Source: Acidobacteriota bacterium (GTDB lineage: Bacteria > Acidobacteriota > Terriglobia > Terriglobales > Acidobacteriaceae). Taken from it: a DNA stretch of 8,936 bases. A program made the translations under genes and the position numbers. The notes under the pieces were generated by a model. It was not told where the DNA came from. It saw only the letters and a program-made list of their open reading frames with translations, and did no database searches. Positions 1-5,605 of the stretch are shown here, piece after piece; positions within the stretch are counted from its first letter, which is position 1, and each line of letters starts with the position of its first letter. The stretch covers positions 3,247-12,182 of the forward strand of contig QIAS01000388.1 of assembly GCA_003225615.1 (NCBI GenBank), given 5' to 3'.

Positions 1-40
1 ATTTGCTAATCCCTTTTGCGATGCTCGCACACGGGTGAAT

Positions 41-400
41 TTACTGTTGCGGCTCAACTTGAATTATGTGGATGACATTGCTATCGGGATCAACGTGCAC
101 GATAAGCGCGACGTGTTGGTCCGCTTGGCCCTGCAATGCGTCTGGGTTATCCACCCGATACTGTTTGTTATTCTTGTCGTTGGTGAAGTTTTTGCGATCG
201 TGGCTGACAGTGCCTGACATGTTCTGGCTGCCACTGGTACTGGTGCTGGTCTGGTCTTGACTTCCCTGGCTCTGGCTGCCCTGGCTTTGGCTGCCTTGAG
301 TTGCCTGGCTGCCGCTCTGGCTCGTGCTCTGGCCCGAATTCTGGGCCAGTGTCGCCACGGAAAGCGAAACACACAGCGCAATTAACATCAAAATCTTCAT
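41..400 (-). CDS. Secreted Ser/Gln-rich protein with DUF5818-like domain
   Basis: Predicted exported protein of 119 residues with unknown role. Residues 1-19 form a signal peptide (Lys2, hydrophobic core, ATLA before Gln20). Residues 20-60 are a Ser/Gln/Gly/Thr linker with SQGSQ repeats. Residues 61-118 form a small beta-rich domain (MSGTVSHD, FTNDKNNKQYRVDNPDAL, HVALIVHVDPDSNVIHIIQV). This pattern resembles the DUF5818-type domains I know from Acidobacteria, in which a secreted protein has a 'dark' OB-like C-terminal domain; that assignment is from memory of the family. The ATG is preceded by a clear ribosome binding site (GAAGGAG, about 6 bases away). It lies 132 bases downstream of the thioredoxin gene on the same strand and could be cotranscribed, but the leader holds prominent inverted repeats (415-457), so it may have its own control. 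Confidence 0.85.
   Translation of the reverse strand: MKILMLIALCVSLSVATLAQNSGQSTSQSGSQATQGSQSQGSQSQGSQDQTSTSTSGSQNMSGTVSHDRKNFTNDKNNKQYRVDNPDALQGQADQHVALIVHVDPDSNVIHIIQVEPQQ
266..295. repeat. Two tandem 15-base units inside the secreted protein gene
   Basis: Bases 266-280 and 281-295 are two adjacent 15-base units that differ at one position (ctggctctggctgcc versus ctggctttggctgcc). Shorter variants continue on both sides. On the minus strand they encode the SQGSQ repeats of the linker, so copy number may change by replication slippage without breaking the frame. Confidence 0.7.
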
Positions 401-414
401 ACCGCCACTCCTTC

Positions 415-457
415 GTCACAGGGCTGCTGTGACTGATTAATTTCACAGTTTGCAGCC
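415..457 (-). promoter_or_regulatory. Alternating CTGTGA/TCACAG boxes in the leader of the DUF5818-like gene
   Basis: Three copies of one box alternate in orientation: GTCACAG (415-421), CTGTGAC (427-433) and TCACAG (443-448). The first two form a perfect 7-base inverted repeat with a 5-base spacer. The second and third form a 6-base inverted repeat with a 10-base spacer, and GGCTGC (422-427) can pair with GCAGCC (452-457) around it. The two hairpins share the middle copy, so they exclude each other. The first hairpin ends next to the ribosome binding site at 407-414. It could be a leader switch in RNA or a multi-site operator in DNA. The function is inferred. Confidence 0.5.
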
Positions 458-532
458 TACTGACGCGGCATGACGCATGCAATCCTTCATGGGCATGCGG
501 CGGGCGTACGACCTTAGCCTTACAGGATCCTG

Positions 533-1003
533 CTAGGCGGCCGAGGTTGGCCTGGCAGATTTCAACCATGACTCCAGTTGTTGGTGGTTCACCAGGCCCG
601 CTTGTTGGATCATGGGACGGCCGGCGTTGAAGACGATGAAATACGGAATGCCGCGGATGTTAAATGGAGCCGCTAGTTCTGGATAACGCTCCGTGTCGAC
701 CTTCAGCACAAGTGCCTGGCCCGCCATATCCGCAGCGGTACGCGCAACTTCTGGAGCCGCCATCCTGCAAGGGCCGCACCAGGCAGCCCAAAAATCGACT
801 AACACCGGCACACGGGCATTTTGAATGACTTCGTTAAACAGCGTCGGATCGACCTCCAGCGGCTCTTTGATTGGAGGCACTGGAGACTTGCAGACACCAC
901 AGCGCCCCGTGTCAGAAAGATGCGCTGCAGGGATACGATTTTGACGTCCACAACTTTCGCACTTGCGAATAACGGGCATACACTGCCAACTTTGATGCTT
1001 CAT
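533..1003 (-). CDS. trxC: Thioredoxin 2 with N-terminal zinc finger
   Basis: Cytoplasmic thiol-disulfide oxidoreductase that reduces disulfides in target proteins. It has 156 residues. The N-terminal zinc ribbon shows C15-x2-C18 and C35-x2-C38, the hallmark of thioredoxin 2 (TrxC) as opposed to TrxA. The thioredoxin fold spans about residues 48-150, with the active site WCGPC (C76, C79), FWAAWC before it, the buried acid D70, and the cis-proline P120 in RGIPYF. No signal peptide is seen. The ATG at 1003 has AGGAG only 2 bases upstream, which is very close. The in-frame ATG at 979 would leave six residues before the first cysteine, nearer to usual TrxC length, but has no clear ribosome binding site, so the start is uncertain by eight residues. 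In E. coli, trxC responds to oxidative stress; the setting here, with Hsp20 and HdeD genes, fits a stress role. Confidence 0.95.
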   Translation of the reverse strand: MKHQSWQCMPVIRKCESCGRQNRIPAAHLSDTGRCGVCKSPVPPIKEPLEVDPTLFNEVIQNARVPVLVDFWAAWCGPCRMAAPEVARTAADMAGQALVLKVDTERYPELAAPFNIRGIPYFIVFNAGRPMIQQAGLVNHQQLESWLKSARPTSAA

Positions 1004-1426
1004 GGCTCCTCTGATGTTGGAGCAAAATCTGTTTTCGTGGAAAGCGGATCAGATGCGCAACTACTAAGGATCTCAATGATCTTTACATGCTAGAAGTTTA
1101 TAGATAGGAGGTTGTTCGCGTCGAACCGGTGTGACTCCTAACTACGTGTGTAATAGAGCTAACGTCATACTGATATCTGCTACCCAAGGCGGAGTGCCGC
1201 CTAAGCACCCCTTCTGAATCGCAATTGATTCTCAGGCCGGATTGCGTTGGGTATGGCCGGTCTCTAGCATCGAATAGTTGAGATGCATTGCGGCAGTCTG
1301 ATTGTGGAGAGGGTGGTGCAGTCAGGCGGGCGCAGTTGAGAGGCAATAGCGCCATTCTAACGGCAAGCCCAGGGTCGCTGTTCCCAAATCTTGCGACACG
1401 CAGTCTACTTTCTTGTGAGGTGATAA
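1004..1426. other. Divergent intergenic region between trxC and hdeD-like gene 1
   Basis: This 423-base stretch holds no convincing gene. Reading frames across it have no family features. It must carry the promoters of two divergent genes, but I could not pick out clear -35/-10 pairs. Visible structure: a tight GC hairpin AGGCGG-AGTG-CCGCCT at 1187-1202 and a weaker inverted repeat GCATC/GATGC at 1267-1286. Confidence 0.5.
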
Positions 1427-2011
1427 ATGGCTACCAGCCCACTGTTCTTCGAATGTGACATTATTCGCCCAAGATGGGGATGGCTTCTGGCTATTGGTAT
1501 TTTGATGGTCATTCTCGGTGCTGTCGCACTATTCATCATGCCGGCGGCTACCATCGGCACTGCGCTTGTTCTGGGTTGGTTGCTCGTGATCAGCGGCGTC
1601 ATCGAGCTGATCCACGCCTTTCGAGTGAGGAGATGGGGCGGTCTTTTCCTTCATTTGCTCGGCGGCTTGCTGGGTGTGTTCGTGGGCTTCCTCATCGTCA
1701 CTCACCCTGTGGCCGGCGCGGTAGCGTGGACCCTCCTTTTCGCATCGTTCTTTACCGTCATCGGTCTCTTCCGGCTGATTGCCGCAATCAGCCTGAAGTT
1801 TCCCAATTGGGGTTGGGCAGTCTTCGACGGGATTATTACGCTCGCATTGGGAATTATGCTTTGGCTGCAGTGGCCATCGTCCGGCCTATGGTTTTTGGGT
1901 TTGGCAGTCGGGGTTTCGCTGCTGTTGCGGGGCTGGTCCTACATCATGTTCGCCATTGCCATGCACAGCCTCCGCACGCCCATACCTGTCGAGGTACGGC
2001 GGGCAGCTTGA
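1427..2011 (+). CDS. HdeD family (DUF308) six-helix membrane protein, paralogue 1
   Basis: Inner-membrane protein of 194 residues. About six hydrophobic segments are seen at residues 17-37, 42-64, 72-91, 97-119, 127-147 and 152-178, which matches the usual length and topology of the HdeD/DUF308 family. Recognisable family features are the repeated G-x-x-x-L-x-G helices, 'ISGVIELIHAF' after helix 2, and 'FFTVIGLFRLIAAI' in helix 4. HdeD of E. coli is linked to acid resistance at high cell density; the biochemical role of the family is not settled. The ATG has GAGGTG four bases upstream. The BON gene follows on the same strand after 138 bases and may be cotranscribed. A close paralogue lies at 6891-7538; over about 80 residues of the C-terminal half, roughly half the positions are identical by eye. 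Confidence 0.92.
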   Translation: MATSPLFFECDIIRPRWGWLLAIGILMVILGAVALFIMPAATIGTALVLGWLLVISGVIELIHAFRVRRWGGLFLHLLGGLLGVFVGFLIVTHPVAGAVAWTLLFASFFTVIGLFRLIAAISLKFPNWGWAVFDGIITLALGIMLWLQWPSSGLWFLGLAVGVSLLLRGWSYIMFAIAMHSLRTPIPVEVRRAA

Positions 2012-2019
2012 CTGCGCCA

Positions 2020-2084
2020 CTCGGAGAAATAAACGAGCAGCTCAGGAACGTTTGCGATTCAGTTCAGGCTCCGAGAAATATACG
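2020..2084 (+). repeat. Paired CTCSGAGAAATAWACG repeats between hdeD-like gene 1 and the BON gene
   Basis: Bases 2020-2035 and 2069-2084 are direct copies of a 16-base element that match at 14 positions. Because the first seven bases are CTCGGAG in one copy and CTCCGAG in the other, the pair also forms a 7-base inverted repeat with a 42-base loop. It lies just after the HdeD stop and about 65 bases before the BON start, so it could be a read-through control hairpin or a paired binding site. The role is unknown. Confidence 0.35.
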
Positions 2085-2135
2085 TGACGGGAATTGCCTC
2101 GAAATCGGGCACGGTGTTGTGTCTGTCCTGCAAAG

Positions 2136-2142
2136 AAGGAGG
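2136..2142 (+). promoter_or_regulatory. Ribosome binding site that sets the BON gene start
   Basis: AAGGAGG lies 7 bases before the ATG at 2150. This near-perfect match decides for that start over the upstream in-frame ATG at 2084, which has no such site and would put 22 polar residues in front of the signal peptide. Confidence 0.8.
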
Positions 2143-2149
2143 ATGTGCA

Positions 2150-2749
2150 ATGAGAACGATGATGCTAGCAGTTTTGCTGCTCAGTGTTGCCGTCTATGGG
2201 CAATCTTCCAAGCCCCAGCGTAGCAACAGCCGAACCGCAACTAATCAGAGCTCCAGCGGGAGCAGCAGCGGCAACTCGCAAGCTCTTAGTCCACGTGGGT
2301 TGGAGCGCATTACTAAGGAAGTGCGCCACGAGTTAGTGATGCTTCCTTTTTACGGAGTCTTTGACAACCTGGCTTACAAGGTGGACCCGGACGGCACGGT
2401 TGAGTTGTTCGGGCAGGTGGCGCGGCCTACTTTGAAGACTGATGCCGAGCGAGCGGTGAAGAACATCGAAGGCGTGACGCGCGTGGTGAATAACATTGAG
2501 GTGCTGCCCCCGTCGCCGAACGACGATCGCATCCGCCGCGAGGTTTATCGTGCGATTTACGGCAACGAGGTTTTGAGTCAGTATCAACTGCGGGCGGTTC
2601 CGCCGATTCACATCATCGTAAAGAATGGGAATGTGACTCTCGAAGGCGTAGTGGCACGCCAAATGGATAAACAGATTGCCGAGATGCAGGCCAAGAGCGT
2701 GCCCGGAGTTTTCTCGGTTACAGATAATCTAAGAGTGGAGAACGAATAA
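2150..2749 (+). CDS. Exported protein with two BON domains
   Basis: Predicted periplasmic or envelope protein of 199 residues. Residues 1-17 form a signal peptide (MRTMM, then a Leu/Val/Ala core, cleavage near YGQ). Residues 18-48 are a Ser/Asn/Gln linker. BON domain 1 is about residues 51-120 (DGTVELFGQVARP..., AERAVKNIEGVTRVVNNIEV). BON domain 2 is about 125-197 (KNGNVTLEGVVARQMDKQIAEMQAKSV split by a turn, ending FSVTDNLRV). Both show the family's 'G-x-V-x-L-x-G-x-V' strand and the closing 'GV-x-x-V-x-N-x-(I/L)-x-V'. BON domains, as in OsmY and DolP, bind lipid surfaces and protect the envelope in osmotic or other stress. The insertion between helix and strand in each domain (FYGVFDNLAYKV, EVLSQYQLRAV) is typical of acidobacterial versions. 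It may form a stress operon with the HdeD gene upstream. Confidence 0.9.
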   Translation: MRTMMLAVLLLSVAVYGQSSKPQRSNSRTATNQSSSGSSSGNSQALSPRGLERITKEVRHELVMLPFYGVFDNLAYKVDPDGTVELFGQVARPTLKTDAERAVKNIEGVTRVVNNIEVLPPSPNDDRIRREVYRAIYGNEVLSQYQLRAVPPIHIIVKNGNVTLEGVVARQMDKQIAEMQAKSVPGVFSVTDNLRVENE

Positions 2750-2786
2750 GCGAAGCTGTTTGGTTAGCCACAGCATTTCTAGTCCT

Positions 2787-2815
2787 GGGGGGACTGCCTG
2801 GGTGGCAGTCACCCC
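2787..2815. terminator. Bidirectional hairpin between convergent genes
   Basis: A 12-base stem with one mismatch: GGGGGGACTGCC (2787-2798), loop TGGGT, GGCAGTCACCCC (2804-2815). It lies 37 bases after the BON stop and 15 bases after the stop of the small minus-strand gene, where a shared terminator is expected. Neither side has a run of T, so it is not a textbook intrinsic terminator; it may instead block 3' exonucleases or work with Rho. Confidence 0.55.
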
Positions 2816-2830
2816 GAAACGCCAGTCGGG

Positions 2831-3052
2831 TTAAGCAATCTTGTCGCGTGAGCCCTCGGAATCGGCTAGTGCGATCGTGACCATCACTTTTTGACCCAGG
2901 CTCCACCCCCGGTCGTTGGGCAGCCGCAACTCCGCATAGAGTGGTTCAGCGCCCTCAACACACACGGTCACCCGCTCTCGTTGATCTAAGTAGAGTCCGG
3001 GCCGAGAGATCTCGGCAATTTCGCCAGCCAGTCTCACAGTATTTGTGCTCAC
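2831..3052 (-). CDS. Small conserved-looking protein of unknown function (73 residues)
   Basis: Not recognised as a named family. The start is GTG, supported by a strong ribosome binding site (GGAGGT, five bases upstream). The sequence is soluble and strand-rich: residues 5-15 (TVRLAGEIAEI), 26-43 (RVTVCVEGAEPLYAELRL) and 52-62 (LGQKVMVTIAL), which suggests a small beta-barrel of OB or TOBE style; this is inference. There is no signal peptide or membrane segment, and a single cysteine (Cys31). It converges on the BON gene across the hairpin at 2787-2815. It lies downstream of the regulator block on the same strand but after a 319-base gap, so it is probably transcribed on its own. Confidence 0.7.
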   Translation of the reverse strand: MSTNTVRLAGEIAEISRPGLYLDQRERVTVCVEGAEPLYAELRLPNDRGWSLGQKVMVTIALADSEGSRDKIA

Positions 3053-3371
3053 AAGTTACCTCCGCGCGACACGAGTAATACGTCAGCGGCATATGAGTTA
3101 GCGTTCTGTGCCGCATATATATGCCTTTTTTTTTGACTCTGGGCTGGACTAGTACATCCCCGCTGGGTACTGAAGTCCGAAGTATCGAATATCCCCACCA
3201 TGTATTCGTTGCGGTGAGATCTCATCCTAGGGGCGGATTTTATTCGAGACAATTGTTCGTGAGAATGACACGTCATTGCGAATGGAAACTTACTCACAAA
3301 TTCCGCCTACGGCAAAAGTCTCTGTACGACCTTAGCTTTAGAAATCGACCGGACGGCTTCGACCGACCCGC
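3053..3371. other. Intergenic region upstream of the 73-residue gene
   Basis: This 319-base stretch has no convincing gene. A frame at 3049-3297 on the minus strand overlaps the next start but reads like non-coding DNA. Visible structure: an AT-rich palindrome GCATATATATGC (3113-3124) followed by nine T (3126-3134); a 7-base inverted repeat GGCATAT (3088-3094)/ATATGCC (3119-3125) next to it; AATGAC-N2-GTCATT (3264-3277); and a 13-base sequence (3324-3336) shared with the trxC/DUF5818 gap. Probably the promoter region of the minus-strand gene. Confidence 0.45.
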
Positions 3372-4493
3372 TCAGATAGGCACCGTGGCAACTACCCGGG
3401 TACCTCTTCCTGGTCGGCTAAGGACCGTAACCTTGCCGCCAAGGTGTTCTGCGCGCGCTCTCAGGCCGAATAGACCAAACCCGCCTTGACCAAGCGCAAG
3501 CTCGGCGAATCCGCGGCCATTGTCCAGTACAGAGAGCCGTACTTCTTTCTTCCCGCGTACCAATCGGACGCGAACTGTGGTCGCTCCCGAATGCTTCAGC
3601 GCATTCGTCAGTGCCTCCTTGCCGATCCGCACCAATGCGAGGCGTATTTGCGAAGCTAACCGCGCACACTCCTGCAGATGCAAGTGCAATCGGACTGGAA
3701 CGCCTGCAAACAGTCTCTGAGCTAGAAACGCCAGGGTTACGGCCGGATCTCCCTCGTCACGAGGCTCCTGAGACAACGCCCACATCGAACGGCGGGCATC
3801 GTCCAGGTTCTCACGGGCCATTTTCACGATACGGCGGAGTCTGGCGCGGCCTTGTTCCAGGTTTTCGAGCAACTCTCCGTCAAGAACCTCGAGCTGCAAT
3901 ATAACCGCATTCACACCTTGCATCAGTGTGTCGTGAATGTCTGTCGCCAATCGGGCACGCTCACGCAGGACGGCGTCTTCGCGTAGCCGGATCTCCTGCC
4001 ACTTCTGTTCCGTAACGTCAACTAACGAACTGAAGGATCCATCTATTTGCGACCCCGCTTCTTTTATTGGACACGATCCAAACAGAATGTTGCGGGCGCT
4101 CCCGTCAGGATGGACTAAACGGCATTCCAGGCCAACTGTCGTGTGTCCGTCGAGAGCCCGCATGCACGGCCATTGCTTCCCTGGGACTCGCCGGCCGGAG
4201 CCATCGAAAAGCTCACCCCAAATATCCGGGGCTGACTTCAGCGGTTTTCCTCGCGGATCCGCGAGTCCCAGGCGTTCCGCTGCCGCATTGACCAGCGTTA
4301 TCGTGCCACGTGAATTGGAGACCACGATGCCGACATCCAGATTTTCCAGCACCAGTTGCTCCAATGTGCTTCGAACCAGACCAGGAGTATCATTCTGCTT
4401 GGCGAGGCTGGCGATTTTCCCAGGGGCAAAACGAGCTATAACGGCACGCGAGGAACTCGGATTCCGGCCGGTGTTGGCAATTGCTGGCTTCAT
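3372..4493 (-). CDS. Soluble PAS-domain sensor histidine kinase, NarL/HPK7 type
   Basis: Cytoplasmic sensor kinase, likely partner of the response regulator just upstream. Numbered from the TTG at 4559 (395 residues): PAS domain about 64-183 (LDVGIVVSNSRGTITLVN ... DVTEQ); HisKA_3 dimerisation helix with the phosphoacceptor H209 in DIHDTLMQG; HATPase_c with an N-box around E315-N319 (KEALTNALKH), G1 box DNGRGF (346-351), G2 box GFGLFGLRARA (360-370) and a C-terminal GRGTRV strand. No membrane segment is seen, so it senses inside the cell, perhaps through a PAS ligand. There is no haem-GAF domain and no Cys cluster. Start choice: ATG at 4493 with GGAG about ten bases upstream gives 373 residues. 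The TTG at 4559 adds 22 residues and sits right behind the inverted repeat at 4565-4587. Either start leaves all domains intact. Confidence 0.93.
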   Translation of the reverse strand: MKPAIANTGRNPSSSRAVIARFAPGKIASLAKQNDTPGLVRSTLEQLVLENLDVGIVVSNSRGTITLVNAAAERLGLADPRGKPLKSAPDIWGELFDGSGRRVPGKQWPCMRALDGHTTVGLECRLVHPDGSARNILFGSCPIKEAGSQIDGSFSSLVDVTEQKWQEIRLREDAVLRERARLATDIHDTLMQGVNAVILQLEVLDGELLENLEQGRARLRRIVKMARENLDDARRSMWALSQEPRDEGDPAVTLAFLAQRLFAGVPVRLHLHLQECARLASQIRLALVRIGKEALTNALKHSGATTVRVRLVRGKKEVRLSVLDNGRGFAELALGQGGFGLFGLRARAEHLGGKVTVLSRPGRGTRVVATVPI

Positions 4494-4564
4494 GACGGAT
4501 ACACTCCAACGCAGCACTCCTCGGCCAATAATATTTCGTGAGATGGTTCCCGCGATCAACTGTT

Positions 4565-4587
4565 GTGATACCTCTTGGCGGTATCAC
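4565..4587 (-). promoter_or_regulatory. Perfect 8-base hairpin between response regulator and kinase genes
   Basis: GTGATACC (4565-4572) and GGTATCAC (4580-4587) form a perfect inverted repeat with a 7-base loop. On the minus strand it lies 31 bases after the response regulator stop and ahead of the kinase start. There is no T run after it, so it is not an obvious intrinsic terminator. It could lower kinase expression relative to the regulator, protect the upstream message after cleavage, or be an operator. If the TTG at 4559 were the start, its weak ribosome binding site would be inside the stem. Confidence 0.5.
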
Positions 4588-4618
4588 GGTCTGGCGCGCT
4601 TCGAGATGACGTGAGGTC

Positions 4619-5449
4619 TCAAGCGGCAGCAGGCACGTCGAGGCGGACAAGACCTCGCTTCACAGCCACATTGATCGCCTCCGTACGGCCTCCCACCTTC
4701 AATTTTTCAAGAAGGTGCGTCATATGCACCTTGACGGTCGCTTCACTGATCCCAAATGCCACGCCAATCTCCTTGTTGCTTTTGCCTGCCGCGACTAAAT
4801 CAAGGACGTCAGTCTCGCGTGGCGTCAGTTCCTGATCGGCAACCCGCTTGGCCAGCTTGGCCCCTACCTGCGCCGGTATCCACGTCCTGCCGCAAGCCAC
4901 GGCGCGAATGCATTGGGCCAGTTCGCCGGGTTCGGCGTCTTTGAGAATGTAGCCTTGTGCGCCGGCACGCAAAGCGCGATAGATGTCCTCTTCACTTTGG
5001 TAGCTGGTGATAATGGCGACGCGTGCTAGCGGATCCTTCTCACGAATCGAAGTCAGAGTATCGATCCCGTCCATGATGGACATTCGAACATCAAGCAGGG
5101 TGACATCGGGACGATGAGCGAGGAATTGTTCCAGCGCCTCACGTCCATTGCTCGCTTGTGCGACGACCCGCATATCGGGCTGACGCTCAATGAGTGTGAC
5201 CAGGCCTTCTCGCACCACGGGATGATCATCCGCAATCAATACCGACCAAGCTTCTCTGTCAATTGCTTTGGGTTCATCCCGCTCAACTGTCAACGGACCG
5301 GAACTACCGTTCAGAGGCAGAAGTGAACGCCCTTTACTCTGCAGAATTTCCTGGACTGGATCAGCAGTCGATCTCGACTCGGTGTGAATTGGAGTTGAAC
5401 AACGTCGGGCTGGTGAGCGCCAAGCACCCGTTTTCTGGTTCGTACTCAT
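4619..5449 (-). CDS. NarL/FixJ family response regulator with long N-terminal extension
   Basis: Transcription factor activated by phosphorylation, most likely by the kinase gene that follows. It has 276 residues, versus about 210-220 usual for the family. REC domain about 68-184: acidic pair D74/D75, phosphoacceptor D120 (VTLLDVRM), T148 switch residue, K170 in ILKDA. LuxR-type HTH about 207-268 (ELTPRETDVLDLVAAGKSNKEIG... ATVKVHMTHLLEKL). Residues 1-67 are an extra polar segment rich in Ser, Arg and Pro, with no family match I recognise. The ATG has only a weak purine-rich stretch (AAAGAGAG) upstream. No ATG or GTG lies between it and the REC domain, so the extension is probably translated unless a TTG is used. 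It sits 156 bases downstream of the crp-like gene, on the same strand. Confidence 0.95.
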   Translation of the reverse strand: MSTNQKTGAWRSPARRCSTPIHTESRSTADPVQEILQSKGRSLLPLNGSSGPLTVERDEPKAIDREAWSVLIADDHPVVREGLVTLIERQPDMRVVAQASNGREALEQFLAHRPDVTLLDVRMSIMDGIDTLTSIREKDPLARVAIITSYQSEEDIYRALRAGAQGYILKDAEPGELAQCIRAVACGRTWIPAQVGAKLAKRVADQELTPRETDVLDLVAAGKSNKEIGVAFGISEATVKVHMTHLLEKLKVGGRTEAINVAVKRGLVRLDVPAAA

Positions 5450-5550
5450 GACAGGCTCTCTTTCTTTTTGCTGTTCGCGGCACGATTTTTTCTTTACTGC
5501 AGTTGGCAGTGGCTGATGAAGGTTACTGGCGGCAGTGTTCTTGCGGCCAA

Positions 5551-5590
5551 CTTAACAAACCGGACACATCTCTAGTGTTAAGGTTAAGGA
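5551..5590 (-). promoter_or_regulatory. Repeated CTTAAC motifs upstream of the response regulator
   Basis: CTTAACA (5551-5557) and TGTTAAG (5576-5582) form a perfect 7-base inverted repeat with an 18-base spacer, and a further GTTAAGG follows at 5584-5590. They lie 100-140 bases upstream of the response regulator start and just after the crp-like stop. The arrangement suits an operator for a dimeric regulator or a loose stem that ends crp transcripts. Neither can be settled by eye. Confidence 0.35.
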
Positions 5591-5605
5591 ATGTTCAGCG
5601 CTGGT

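Noticed and set aside
428..447. Canonical CRP site TGTGA-N6-TCACA
   Set aside because: The half-sites are present but separated by 10 bases, not 6, so it is not a standard CRP site; kept only as an alternating-box element.
1098..1355. 85-codon minus-strand frame in the trxC/hdeD gap
   Set aside because: No ribosome binding site, random-looking composition, no domain features; the gap is expected to hold two divergent promoters.
1474..2223. 249-codon plus-strand frame overlapping HdeD paralogue 1 and the BON start
   Set aside because: It is an out-of-frame shadow of the HdeD gene; its Cys/His/Arg-rich translation lacks any membrane or domain pattern.
3049..3297. 82-codon minus-strand frame overlapping the start of the 73-residue gene by four bases
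   Set aside because: It translates the T9 run and the ribosome binding site of the next gene, has no protein-like pattern, and begins with GTG with only a weak purine stretch upstream.
5505..5560. Sigma-54 promoter upstream of the response regulator
   Set aside because: TTGGC and GC elements are present on either strand, but the distance between the GG and GC pairs is three bases too long.
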